Assembly: GCA_022843805.1 (NCBI GenBank)
Contig: JALHMY010000052.1
Location: forward strand, 1 to 35,998
Reading direction: 5' to 3'
DNA from: Fuerstiella sp.
Lineage (GTDB): Bacteria > Planctomycetota > Planctomycetia > Planctomycetales > Planctomycetaceae
Length of the DNA: 35,998 nucleotides
Shown here: one piece after another, positions 1 through 7,770 of the stretch
How the letters are laid out: each line of letters begins with the position of its first letter
How positions within the stretch are numbered: position 1 is the first letter of the stretch
Notes under the pieces: model-generated
The model's input: the letters and a program-made list of their open reading frames with translations, nothing else
Database searches by the model: none
Told to the model about the DNA's origin: nothing
Position numbers and translations under genes: made by a program

Positions 1-456
1 CGTTGATGATCTACGTTCCCAGGGCGTTGCCCTGGGCTTTCACCTTCCGGACCTTCGGCCCCGAGTTCTGACGTGCCGCTCATTTTTTATCACACAAAAG
101 ATGTGTGGTACGATGAGCCATCTGCCGCGGTGACTGGTATTTTTTAAATGCCGGTCGCCCAAGTGCACTTCATTTGTCGTTGAAGCGGTTTTACCAGCAC
201 TGTTTCCGAGCTGTTTGTGCCGAGTCGGTTTGATCGGCTGCTGCAACCGATCATCCTTTTCAAAATGCTCGCATAACACCCTGTATGCAAAGTTCCTGTC
301 GCGAACGGCTGCAGTTCCTTCCAGAATGTCGCAGATCAACTTATTATTCTTCGCGTCGCTGGGGACAAAGATTTTTGCCGGGATGTAAAGTGGGTGGCGC
401 TGGACACCTGTGGCATTTTAAAAGTTGAAGAAAACGCAAACTGAGGGCGTCGAATA
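1..456. other. Intergenic leader with palindromes and a repeat fragment
   Basis: I see no convincing gene here. The stretch starts with a perfect 8-bp hairpin (CCCAGGGC, loop GTT, GCCCTGGG, 18-36) followed by a GC-rich 'cttccggaccttcggcc' segment. It also holds a 20-bp sequence (165-184) that recurs exactly at 13226-13245, so it carries part of a dispersed repeat. A 99-codon minus-strand reading frame spans 40-339, but it runs across the repeat fragment, shows no recognisable motif and is probably not coding. The last part leads into fabI, with a GAGGG ribosome-binding site at 443-447. Confidence 0.6.
18..36. repeat. Short perfect hairpin, probable dispersed intergenic element
   Basis: CCCAGGGC and GCCCTGGG are separated by GTT. 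On the plus strand the hairpin is followed by only a short T run (cttt), so a terminator role is possible but weak. Hairpins of this kind, with 'agggcgttgccct' cores, recur between genes in planctomycetes as far as I recall. That is background knowledge, not something the window proves. Confidence 0.45.
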
Positions 457-1281
457 ATGGGTTTGTTTACAGGGAAAAAAGGCCTGATACTCGGAATTGC
501 CAATGATCGGTCAATTGCCTGGGCGATTACTGAACAATTGAACAGTGAAGGTGCGGAAATTGGATTCACTCATCTTCCGGACACGGGCGATCGTCCGAAG
601 AACCAGAACAAGGTGGCCAAGCTTGTCGATCCGATTGGATCAAAGTTTTTGATGCCCTGTGATGTTTGCAATGATGAGCATTTATCATCGCTGATGGATA
701 AAGCGGCGGAAGTTTTTGGCACGATTGATTTTATTGTGCACAGCGTTGCGTTTGCACCTCCGGAGGATTTGACGGGGCCAACATGGGCCTGCAGCCGCAA
801 TGGATTCAAAACGGCGATGGAGATCAGTGCCTACAGTTTGCTGGCGGTGGCGGGAGCGGCAAAACGAAAGAACATACTCAGCCCGACAGCCAGTATTCTG
901 ACGCTGTCGTACTTTGGAGGTGAAGAAGTCATTCCGGGTTACAACCTGATGGGAATCTGCAAAGCGGCGCTCGAATGTGGTGTGCGTTATCTTGCCAGTG
1001 AACTTGGTCCTGACGGAGTTCGAGTCAACGCAATCAGCGCGGGCCCCGTAAGAACAATTAGTGCGATGGGTGTCGGTGATTTTAAGCAGATGCTGGATCT
1101 TTATGACGCCGTCGCTCCGATGCGTCGCAACATTACAGCGGAAGAGGTGGGCAAAGTGGCGATGTTTCTGCTGAGTGACCTGGCTAGCGGAATTACGGCA
1201 GAAGTCGTGCATGTCGACTGTGGATTCAGCAAAATGGGTGCACCTCCGGCGGACTTTGGTACGAAACCGGCAGCCGGCTAA
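457..1281 (+). CDS. fabI: Enoyl-[acyl-carrier-protein] reductase (NADH), FabI
   Basis: This 274-residue protein is a FabI-type short-chain dehydrogenase/reductase that reduces trans-2-enoyl-ACP in the last step of each fatty-acid elongation cycle. The N-terminus (GLFTGKKGLILGIAND, then RSIAWAI) is the divergent FabI nucleotide-binding loop rather than the classical GxxxGxG. VHSVAFAP at about residues 95-102 matches the FabI cofactor/substrate region. The catalytic pair is Y-x6-K in YNLMGICKAALE, with the additional FabI tyrosine in SYFGGEE ten residues earlier. NAISAGPVRTISAMGVGDF is the typical substrate-binding loop segment. Length fits the family (about 260), with a short extra C-terminal tail. 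The ATG has a GAGGG ribosome-binding site about 9 nt upstream. It stands alone, flanked by repeat-bearing gaps. Confidence 0.95.
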   Translation: MGLFTGKKGLILGIANDRSIAWAITEQLNSEGAEIGFTHLPDTGDRPKNQNKVAKLVDPIGSKFLMPCDVCNDEHLSSLMDKAAEVFGTIDFIVHSVAFAPPEDLTGPTWACSRNGFKTAMEISAYSLLAVAGAAKRKNILSPTASILTLSYFGGEEVIPGYNLMGICKAALECGVRYLASELGPDGVRVNAISAGPVRTISAMGVGDFKQMLDLYDAVAPMRRNITAEEVGKVAMFLLSDLASGITAEVVHVDCGFSKMGAPPADFGTKPAAG

Positions 1282-1681
1282 TGCCTTGTCAGGGTATGAG
1301 ATTGGTTTAAGAAATATCAGCCGCGGGGTGCGAGCCTTCGGTTCAGAAGCGGACGTGAGCGAGGGGGCTGTCGATTTAATCAGCCGAAACTCGTCAGCGT
1401 CCGGTTTCCGATGGAGAAAAACAGGGAAAAAATTCGCCCGGGAGCCAAAGCCCCAATGGCGTGGACTTAAGCATCGTGCGGATTTCCATAGTCGTTTTTC
1501 GCTCCGCGAAAACACGCGAAAACGCTACTTTCGCGGAGCGAAAGGCGACAATAAGTCCACGCCATTGAGTCGAAGCCCGGCGGCTGATACAGCAAATCCC
1601 AAATCCTGACAAAGACAGAACTTGTGTGTTTGGAATGGCCACCGGATGGTGGACCTGAAACCGTAGAAAACTGTGAATCTT
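1282..1681. other. Intergenic region with GC-rich repeats and an inverted-repeat element
   Basis: No gene is supported. Just after fabI comes a segment with 'ccgcggggtgcgagcc' and 'gtgagcgagggggct' (about 1320-1370), which resembles GC-rich dispersed intergenic repeats of planctomycetes. The inverted-repeat element at 1454-1567 follows. Overlapping frames on both strands through the element (such as WRGLK-containing peptides) look like translations of the repeat, not proteins. Confidence 0.6.
1454..1567. repeat. MITE-like element with 16-bp perfect terminal inverted repeats
   Basis: CAATGGCGTGGACTTA (1454-1469) is the exact reverse complement of 1552-1567. Nested inside, 1491-1511 and 1529-1549 form a second 21-bp inverted pair with two mismatches (core CGCTCCGCGAAA / TTTCGCGGAGCG). 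The whole 114-bp unit could fold into a long interrupted hairpin. It has no coding capacity. This is the layout of a non-autonomous miniature element or a structured intergenic repeat. No clear target-site duplication is visible, and no matching transposase lies in the window. Confidence 0.7.
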
Positions 1682-2080
1682 ATGGCAGCTGCCAGTCGTA
1701 TAGGGATTGCCGTCGTAGAATCGGCCGGACGAATGCTCGTGGGTCAGCGGCCGGAAGGAGTACCTCTGGCGGGTAAAGCGGAGTTCCCCGGGGGAAAATG
1801 TGAGGCGGACGAGACACCTCGTTCGTGTGCAGTCCGCGAATGTCGGGAGGAAACCGGCCTGCTGGTTGTTCCTCGCGAACATCTGGCAACAGTAAACTTT
1901 TCGTATCCGCACGGTGATGTTGAGCTGCATTTTTGGCGATGTGTGCTCAGTCCGGGCCTGCCGGACAACGCGGAGCCTCAGAGTCCGTTTCGCTGGGTGA
2001 CGTATGAAGAGATGCGTCAGCTGGTTTTTCCGGAAGCGAATCGGTCGGTGCTTGATCTGCTGATGTCCCGCGTCCAGTAG
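1682..2080 (+). CDS. Nudix hydrolase, MutT-like
   Basis: A 132-residue protein with a complete Nudix box, G-x5-E-x7-REUxEExGU, in FPGGKCEADETP followed by RECREETGL (about residues 34-57). The box binds metal and hydrolyses nucleoside diphosphates linked to another group. Small size, the RPEGVPLAGKAEFPGGK stretch and the C-terminal FRWVTYEEM segment (where MutT reads the base) suggest an 8-oxo-dGTP diphosphatase-like sanitiser, but the Nudix box alone does not fix the substrate. A GTG three codons upstream (1673) is an alternative start. Neither start has a strong ribosome-binding site. The gene is isolated between two gaps. Confidence 0.85.
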   Translation: MAAASRIGIAVVESAGRMLVGQRPEGVPLAGKAEFPGGKCEADETPRSCAVRECREETGLLVVPREHLATVNFSYPHGDVELHFWRCVLSPGLPDNAEPQSPFRWVTYEEMRQLVFPEANRSVLDLLMSRVQ

Positions 2081-2442
2081 CGGCGGGCGAGCGTGCTGGC
2101 TTCAGATTCGGTCCGGCAGAAATTGCCTGCGGGTGGATCGGCAGTTCTGGCAGTGGAAGCAGGTTTCGCAACAACTGAATTCGGATTCTTCTGCATCGAA
2201 CGGGAATTCTTTGCGATTTTTGCCGAATCGTCACGGAGCCGCACAGGCGATTTCTGACAGCTGTTGCGAACGGGTTCATCGCCCCGTTGACGCACGCAAT
2301 TGCAAATGCGACAAACAGACCTCCCGTCTTTGTCTGTTCTGAAACTCACCTGACTTCAGCACACCATTCCCGTCCAAATGGGCCATTCCATCGCGAATGG
2401 TACCGCCGCGTATCTGAACTGCGTGGCAGGAGTGTCAGCATT
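2081..2442. other. Intergenic region without a recognised feature
   Basis: Both strands carry short open frames, including a minus-strand one with clustered cysteine codons around 2125-2175. None has a plausible start with a ribosome-binding site or a recognisable motif. The plus-strand frame of the next gene is open back to 2287, but this part reads as unlikely protein ahead of a clean lipoprotein signal. Confidence 0.5.
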
Positions 2443-4797
2443 ATGCGACCGGTTCTTCACTGTCTCCTGATTCTGAGCATTAGTTGCGGCTGTACGACTT
2501 CATTATTCGAAAATTCGTTTTTCGAAAACCGAGTGATGAACGTTGGAAAGTTCAGTCTTGAAACTCGGATTGTGAATCAATTCACTGATGCTTTGCGGGA
2601 AGACAATGAATCAGCACTCCGGACAGCCGTGTCCGTTCGATTTGAAGAGAAGGCGCTGCGATCGGACATTGCGTTCAAGGATCTGGAAATCGTAAGTCTG
2701 CCAAAAAACAAGCTTGTGGTTGTGGAGGTCGAAGAACTCGACGACACATCCCGAAGCGTGGTCGTTACTGAAGAAGATCAGGACGAAAAGTACCAGTACA
2801 AGATTATTCGTGACCCCAAAAAACGTCGATGGGTTGTGGATGACGTTCTGTTTCGACAGCAGAAGAGGGGAGCTCGGGGAACCAAATCGGCCACAGAAGT
2901 CATGGACCTGCTTCTGACCCTTCGTGAATTTCTGGAGACATGGAAACACGGTGAGCGGGAAGCCATGCTGCAGGTCGTATCGGCGGATCTTCAGGGGCCG
3001 CTTTCCACTCTGCCGGATGCATGGATGAAACAGCTGGTTCGCGGAATTGCCGATGAATACGAATCATCCATGGCCCGACGTCCCGTTGCACAGCTGAACG
3101 AATCGGATGCTGTCGTCAAGATGCCGGCCCGCAATGGATTTCTGCTTGTCAGGATCCGCCGGGAAGGCGACGGCTGGCTGGTTTCCGATGTTGAATCACA
3201 TAACCGAAAGGTCGAAGATCATCCGGGATCGATCAAACGGCAGGCGGACGCGATTAATGCAGTGGCCGCATTCCTTTCGAGTTATCAGCAGCAAAACGTC
3301 GAACAGCTGAAGAAATCGACAACTGATGCCTTTTATCAGGGGTCACTTCAGTTTGCAGATCTGTCGATGGTCACATTGCCGCCACCTGAGTTCGTTCCTT
3401 CTGATTTCGAACTTAAGTCATATTCAGGACAGCTCACAGTCATGCTGCCTGAAAAAACTCGCCTCGTTCGTATTGATCTGATTGATCCGGACAAGCAGAT
3501 TGTTGATGCGGAAGGTAAACCGCTGGAATCCAAAGTGGCGGCCGAAAGTGAATTCAATTTTGTTGTGCGGGAAGTCACGATCTATGACCGCAAAACAATG
3601 CAGCAGACGAACCTGTCATCGGCGTTCAGTGCTCCCGCACGGGGAATGCTGTTTATGTCGGCCCTTGAGGAACGTGACTTCGAAATGCTGCGACAGATTT
3701 CTTCTCAGGAGTTCTCCCGAGGCACATGGAATCGCATGAATCCGGAGATGTTCTCAATACTGCCGCTTCATGATTTGCCTCATGGAGAACTGAAGCTGGA
3801 AAGCAGCCGCGTTCGCGGACAACAGACTGAACTGGAATTTCAGGCGGCCAGCGGCCAGCTGTTAACGATTATCCTGTCAGACGAAAACGGCACACTCAGA
3901 GTCGATGATCTGCAGTTCCCGACTGTTTCGGAATCCGTTATTTCTCTGAAAACTCAGATTGAACTGACGGTACCCCTGCTGGAACTTGCTTCTGCATGGC
4001 GACAGTCGGATTTAACGGCTGTGCGAAGCGTATGTTCGCGGGAATTCAATCGACTCGTGTGGAGTAATATGGAAACCCTTCCAGCCGATTTTTCAGAAAT
4101 GCCAGGGCTGCTCACGGCTCCTGTATCCAAGGTTCAGGTCGGTGGAAAAGAAGCAACTGTTGTTCTCAGGGCTTCCGGAAAAGCGAAAGCAACGATTCGC
4201 CTGCTGTCTGAAGACGGGTTCTGGGTCGTTGACGAAGTCGCTCTGAATCGTGCTGACGGATCCTCAGTGCAGATGAGATCTGCACTGCGAAAGGATATTG
4301 CTCATCAAATCCTGCAGCATCCCGCAGGCAGTATTCAGAAGGCGGGATTCTATTCTACAGAAACTGTTGTGCCTGATGGTAACGGAGTTGTGCGAGCTCA
4401 CGCTCAGTATGAGTCTGTTGTCCGGGGAAATCTGACGCTTCCGTCTTCACGCCGACCCATGCCGTTAAGTTCGGCAGTGACCGAGGAAGTCATTGCACCG
4501 GTGGCTCCCATTGTTGGAATGCCTGCCATACCGCAATCACCAGCCTCGGCACCGAAGGTTATCGGTCCTTCGGCAGCGGTCTCCCCTCTTATGTCACCCC
4601 CACAACTGGCTCCGGAGACGGAGGAACACGACGGTGTTGTCTACTTCAGGGCCGGACCAGCGTCAAAGGATCAAAGCAGTGTGCCGGAAGAGTCTCCTTC
4701 AGCGGACAACTCTTCCATCGCACCAAAAAAGAAATCGGATGCGATCCCCAAAAGAATTACAGACCCATCCAGCCATCCTATAGAGATCCCGCAATGA
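2443..4797 (+). CDS. Large lipoprotein with five tandem ~110-residue modules
   Basis: I do not recognise a named family. From the ATG at 2443 the product is 784 residues and begins MRPVLHCLLILSISCGC, a short basic n-region, hydrophobic core and lipobox-like cysteine (C15 or C17). That is why this start is preferred over the longer frame from 2287. The body repeats a module about five times. Each copy opens with a helical 'F...W/L...D...' segment on the theme of an amount being changed, and closes with a strand of the type (F/W)xVxDV: RWVVDDV near residue 130, WLVSDV near 244, FVVREV near 372, LRVDDL near 484 and FWVVDEV near 592. The spacing is 108-128 residues. The pattern resembles NTF2-like or DUF-type alpha+beta modules, but this is inference. 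The last ~150 residues are Pro/Ser-rich and look disordered. The stop lies one base from the stop of the convergent gene. Confidence 0.75.
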   Translation: MRPVLHCLLILSISCGCTTSLFENSFFENRVMNVGKFSLETRIVNQFTDALREDNESALRTAVSVRFEEKALRSDIAFKDLEIVSLPKNKLVVVEVEELDDTSRSVVVTEEDQDEKYQYKIIRDPKKRRWVVDDVLFRQQKRGARGTKSATEVMDLLLTLREFLETWKHGEREAMLQVVSADLQGPLSTLPDAWMKQLVRGIADEYESSMARRPVAQLNESDAVVKMPARNGFLLVRIRREGDGWLVSDVESHNRKVEDHPGSIKRQADAINAVAAFLSSYQQQNVEQLKKSTTDAFYQGSLQFADLSMVTLPPPEFVPSDFELKSYSGQLTVMLPEKTRLVRIDLIDPDKQIVDAEGKPLESKVAAESEFNFVVREVTIYDRKTMQQTNLSSAFSAPARGMLFMSALEERDFEMLRQISSQEFSRGTWNRMNPEMFSILPLHDLPHGELKLESSRVRGQQTELEFQAASGQLLTIILSDENGTLRVDDLQFPTVSESVISLKTQIELTVPLLELASAWRQSDLTAVRSVCSREFNRLVWSNMETLPADFSEMPGLLTAPVSKVQVGGKEATVVLRASGKAKATIRLLSEDGFWVVDEVALNRADGSSVQMRSALRKDIAHQILQHPAGSIQKAGFYSTETVVPDGNGVVRAHAQYESVVRGNLTLPSSRRPMPLSSAVTEEVIAPVAPIVGMPAIPQSPASAPKVIGPSAAVSPLMSPPQLAPETEEHDGVVYFRAGPASKDQSSVPEESPSADNSSIAPKKKSDAIPKRITDPSSHPIEIPQ

Positions 4798-4798
4798 G

Positions 4799-6079
4799 TT
4801 AGTCGGAAAAGTGAAACTCATCAAGGCAGGACTGAGTAAACTGCACGCTGTAGCCCGGAGCCTGTGGAGGCATATAACGGCCGTCCTTCATCACCACAGG
4901 ATCATGAACGTATTCATGAAGATGGTCGGAGTATTCAGCGACACGGTCTTCCATGGTTCCCGTTACGCACACATAGTCCACAATGCTGATGTGCTGCACG
5001 TATTCGCAGAGTCCAACGCCGCCTGCATGCGGGCAGACAGGGATTCCGAAACGAGCAGCCAGCAGCATGACGGCAAGGACTTCATTCACTCCACCCAGAC
5101 GGCAGCTGTCCAGCTGGCAGACCTGCATGGCGCCTGACTGAAGGAACTGTTTGAACATCACTCGATTGTGACACATTTCGCCTGTGGCCACACGAATTGG
5201 AGCAATCGCGCGGGAGATGGCCAGATGCCCAAGGATGTCATCCGGGTTCGTAGGCTCTTCGACGAACCAGGGACGAAATTCCGCGAGCTGGCGAATCCAT
5301 TCAATGGCCTGATCAACATCCCAGACCTGGTTAGCGTCGATCATCATCCGTGCATCTTCACCCATTTCGTTTCGCAGAACCCTGCATCGACGCAGGTCGT
5401 CCTGCAGGTCTCGTCCCACTTTAATCTTGAAATGGGACCAGCCTCTTCGTTTAAGGTCGTCGCACTTTTGTCGAAGAGCATCATCCGAATATCCAAGCCA
5501 GCCAGCGGATGTTGTATAGCTGGGATATCCTGAAGCCAGCAATTCTTCCACTCGCGATTCTCGTGATGCCGCCTGTTTATTCAGCAGTTCAAGAGACTGG
5601 CTGCGGGTAAGTGCATCGGACAAGTAGCGAAAATCAACGCACCAGGCGAACTGTTCCGGGGACATGTCGCAGATCACTCGCCAGACCGGACGATTCAGAA
5701 TGCGAGCCCAGAGATCCCAGACGGCATTGATAACAGCCGCAGCCGCCAGATGAATTACTCCCTTCTCCGGACCGACCCAGCGAAGCTGACTGTCGCCCGT
5801 CAGTTTTCGGTACAATGTGACAGGCTGTTCCATGAGCGTCTGAACTGACTGACCGACAAGCAGCCGTGCGAGCGAGCGAATGGCGGCAACGCACAACTCG
5901 TTACCGCGGCCAATCGTAAAGGTCATGCCATACCCGCAAAGGTCTGAAGAATCCGTTCGCAGCACGACATAAGCGGCCGAGTAATCAGGATCCGGGTTCA
6001 TTGCATCGGAACCATCCAGATGCTGCGAGGTTGGAAATCTAAGGTCAAAAGTTTCAAACCCGCGAATAACGGTCTTCAT
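4799..6079 (-). CDS. L-fuconate dehydratase-like enolase-superfamily enzyme
   Basis: This 426-residue protein belongs to the mandelate racemase/muconate lactonizing group and most resembles L-fuconate dehydratase (bacterial FucD, human ENOSF1). These enzymes dehydrate a sugar acid to a 2-keto-3-deoxy acid. Visible catalytic parts are the KxK base HFKIKVG near residue 217, metal ligands D in MMIDANQVW, E in WFVEEPT and E in ATGEMCHN, and the His/Asp dyad with H in CPHAGGVGLCEY and D in QLDSCRLGG. The N-terminal capping domain (GYGMTFTIGRGNE) matches this subgroup, and the length is right for the family (about 430). It is transcribed after the isomerase-like gene with a 121-bp gap, and together they suggest use of fucose or another deoxy/acid sugar. 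Exact substrate is not determined by motifs. Confidence 0.88.
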   Translation of the reverse strand: MKTVIRGFETFDLRFPTSQHLDGSDAMNPDPDYSAAYVVLRTDSSDLCGYGMTFTIGRGNELCVAAIRSLARLLVGQSVQTLMEQPVTLYRKLTGDSQLRWVGPEKGVIHLAAAAVINAVWDLWARILNRPVWRVICDMSPEQFAWCVDFRYLSDALTRSQSLELLNKQAASRESRVEELLASGYPSYTTSAGWLGYSDDALRQKCDDLKRRGWSHFKIKVGRDLQDDLRRCRVLRNEMGEDARMMIDANQVWDVDQAIEWIRQLAEFRPWFVEEPTNPDDILGHLAISRAIAPIRVATGEMCHNRVMFKQFLQSGAMQVCQLDSCRLGGVNEVLAVMLLAARFGIPVCPHAGGVGLCEYVQHISIVDYVCVTGTMEDRVAEYSDHLHEYVHDPVVMKDGRYMPPQAPGYSVQFTQSCLDEFHFSD

Positions 6080-6200
6080 CGATCGGAGTTTCCTGGAGCA
6101 GAAAGCCCGTTCAGGGCCTGTTGTGGTTTTACGAACTGATGGTTAGGCGAGTGGCAGTTGAGAACATACCAATTAACGCGGGAGATGGGAGGGCGAAGCT

Positions 6201-7121
6201 TCAGCGTGCCGGCAGGAAATTTCTCAGGTAAGTGTGGCTTTGCACCAATGAGGCGCGTCGATCTTCCAGGCTGCCTTCATATGCGCGATCCTCAACCTCG
6301 ACGCACACCGGACCGCGGTAACCGCAGTCGGTCAGCACGGAAAAGAACCGGCCCCAGTGAACATCACCCATACCGGGCAGTTTTGGCGTGTGCCAGGCGG
6401 ACGGGTGTGCCATGATTCCATGTCGATTCAGCCGCGTTCGATCAATTCGGACATCCTTTGCATGAATATGAAACAGCTTGTCGCGAAAATCAATCATGGG
6501 CTGAAGGTAGTCCATATGCTGCCAGATCATATGTGACGGGTCATAGTTGAGCCCGAAACATTCGGAGGGAATGTCACTAAACATCCTCGTCCAGATCTCG
6601 GGGGATGTTGCGAGGTTTTTCCCGCCTGGCCATTCATCAGCCGAGAACAGCATCGGGCAATTCTCAATCCCAACGCGGATTCCCAGATCTTCCGCATGGC
6701 GAATCAGCGGCTTCCATGTCTCAAGGAATCGAGGCCAGTTGTCATCAACTGACCGGGTCCAGTCGCGACCGATGAACGTATTCATACGGGTCACACCGAG
6801 TTGTGCGGCCGCGCTGATTACTGCTCGAATATGACTCACCGCCGTGGCTGCCTCGTCAGTTTTGGGGCTCAGTGCGTTGGGATAGTAGCCTAGTCCGCTG
6901 ATATTCACACCTGTCGAATCGACAAGCGAGCGGATATGGTTCACAAGTTCATCAGTGATGGCAGACACATCAATGTGGGTGACACCGGCATAACGCCTTT
7001 CCGCCTTTCCTGCGGGCCAGCAGCAGACTTCCACACAGTCGTAACCAATCTCTGCGGCGAGACCAAAGACCTCATCAAAGGACTGATCAGGAACGATCGC
7101 ACTCACAAATCCCAGTTGCAT
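6201..7121 (-). CDS. Sugar phosphate isomerase/epimerase-like TIM-barrel protein
   Basis: A 306-residue member of the xylose-isomerase-like TIM-barrel (AP endonuclease 2) superfamily. The family's metal-binding motifs can be followed along the barrel: VEVCCWP early, [25 protein letters not shown] (the Glu ligand), [14 protein letters not shown] (Asp/His ligands), LFHIHAKDV (His ligand) and VCVEVED near the end. Enzymes of this type interconvert or epimerise keto-sugars, or act on inositol/sugar derivatives. The ATG at 7121 has an AGAGGAG ribosome-binding site 7 nt upstream. It precedes the L-fuconate dehydratase-like gene on the same strand, so the pair probably works in one sugar-acid pathway. 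Substrate is unknown. Confidence 0.82.
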   Translation of the reverse strand: MQLGFVSAIVPDQSFDEVFGLAAEIGYDCVEVCCWPAGKAERRYAGVTHIDVSAITDELVNHIRSLVDSTGVNISGLGYYPNALSPKTDEAATAVSHIRAVISAAAQLGVTRMNTFIGRDWTRSVDDNWPRFLETWKPLIRHAEDLGIRVGIENCPMLFSADEWPGGKNLATSPEIWTRMFSDIPSECFGLNYDPSHMIWQHMDYLQPMIDFRDKLFHIHAKDVRIDRTRLNRHGIMAHPSAWHTPKLPGMGDVHWGRFFSVLTDCGYRGPVCVEVEDRAYEGSLEDRRASLVQSHTYLRNFLPAR

Positions 7122-7770
7122 CCTGTAACTCCTCTGAACGCCGAAAAAGTGTTTACGCCGAAAAAAGCCTTACAACCGATGTTTTTGGCAACAGCGTTGA
7201 AGTCTAATCAATCGGACCCGGGAAAAAAACGACGCGAGTTTCTCGCGTGGATCCCGGAGTGTATGTCTGCAGGGTCAAGCACCGAATCGAAAGAATTTCG
7301 TAAATGAATTTGAATCGTTGCCCTTACAACCACTTTTCTGGAATCATTCCCAGACCCGAACATTTGAATCACTTTCGCTGTTTGTTCCAATCGTTACCGT
7401 TGTCTTGCGTGATGCGTTTATGGATCAGATGAATGGAAATTGCTGCAGCTGACCAAAGTTCGAGTGCTACTGTTGCATACGGAGGGTGGTGTTCGACATG
7501 AACGGCGGACCATTTGGGACTCGCGATCGGCCTCCGTTTCACCGTTGATCCGCTTACCGGTTCTGAATCATCCTGACTTTGGCATCCGGGCGGACCCGAC
7601 GTCCAGTTGTTTGAAGTGATCTGTTTACCGATTGCATAAATTTTGCAGATCGAGTGCGTTCGCGTCACGCGCTGCGCAACCTGACATCCCGATTTCTTTG
7701 GTGTATTCTGATTCAGATCTTAATCTGGGTCAGGCACTGTATCGGCTAACGCCGGAAGTACTGTTTACCA
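7122..7770. other. Long intergenic region between divergent genes
   Basis: This gap separates the minus-strand sugar operon from ftsK. The one clear feature is a minus-strand terminator-like hairpin at 7223-7248. Minus-strand open frames of 60 and 99 codons (7208-7390 and 7369-7668) cover part of it. They show no domain, and the 60-codon one runs through the hairpin. Promoters for both flanking operons must lie here, but no convincing -35/-10 pair was identified. Confidence 0.5.
7223..7248 (-). terminator. Rho-independent terminator reading on the minus strand, without an assigned gene
   Basis: The stem ACGCGAG / CTCGCGT (7232-7238 and 7242-7248) has a three-base loop. Read on the minus strand it is followed by CG and seven T residues (the A run at 7223-7229). 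It lies upstream of the isomerase-like gene, so it would stop a minus-strand transcript starting between here and ftsK. No gene that it would serve is recognised. Confidence 0.55.

Noticed and set aside
685..1515. 276-codon minus-strand frame across fabI
   Set aside because: Antisense shadow of fabI, which is certain from its motifs.
2120..2180. Cysteine-rich minus-strand reading (several Cys codons close together) resembling a zinc ribbon
   Set aside because: The frame is closed by a stop shortly upstream and has no start codon; too short to support as a gene or pseudogene.
7208..7390. 60-codon minus-strand frame upstream of the isomerase gene
   Set aside because: It runs through the terminator hairpin and has no recognisable motif or ribosome-binding site; overlapping a strong terminator argues against it.
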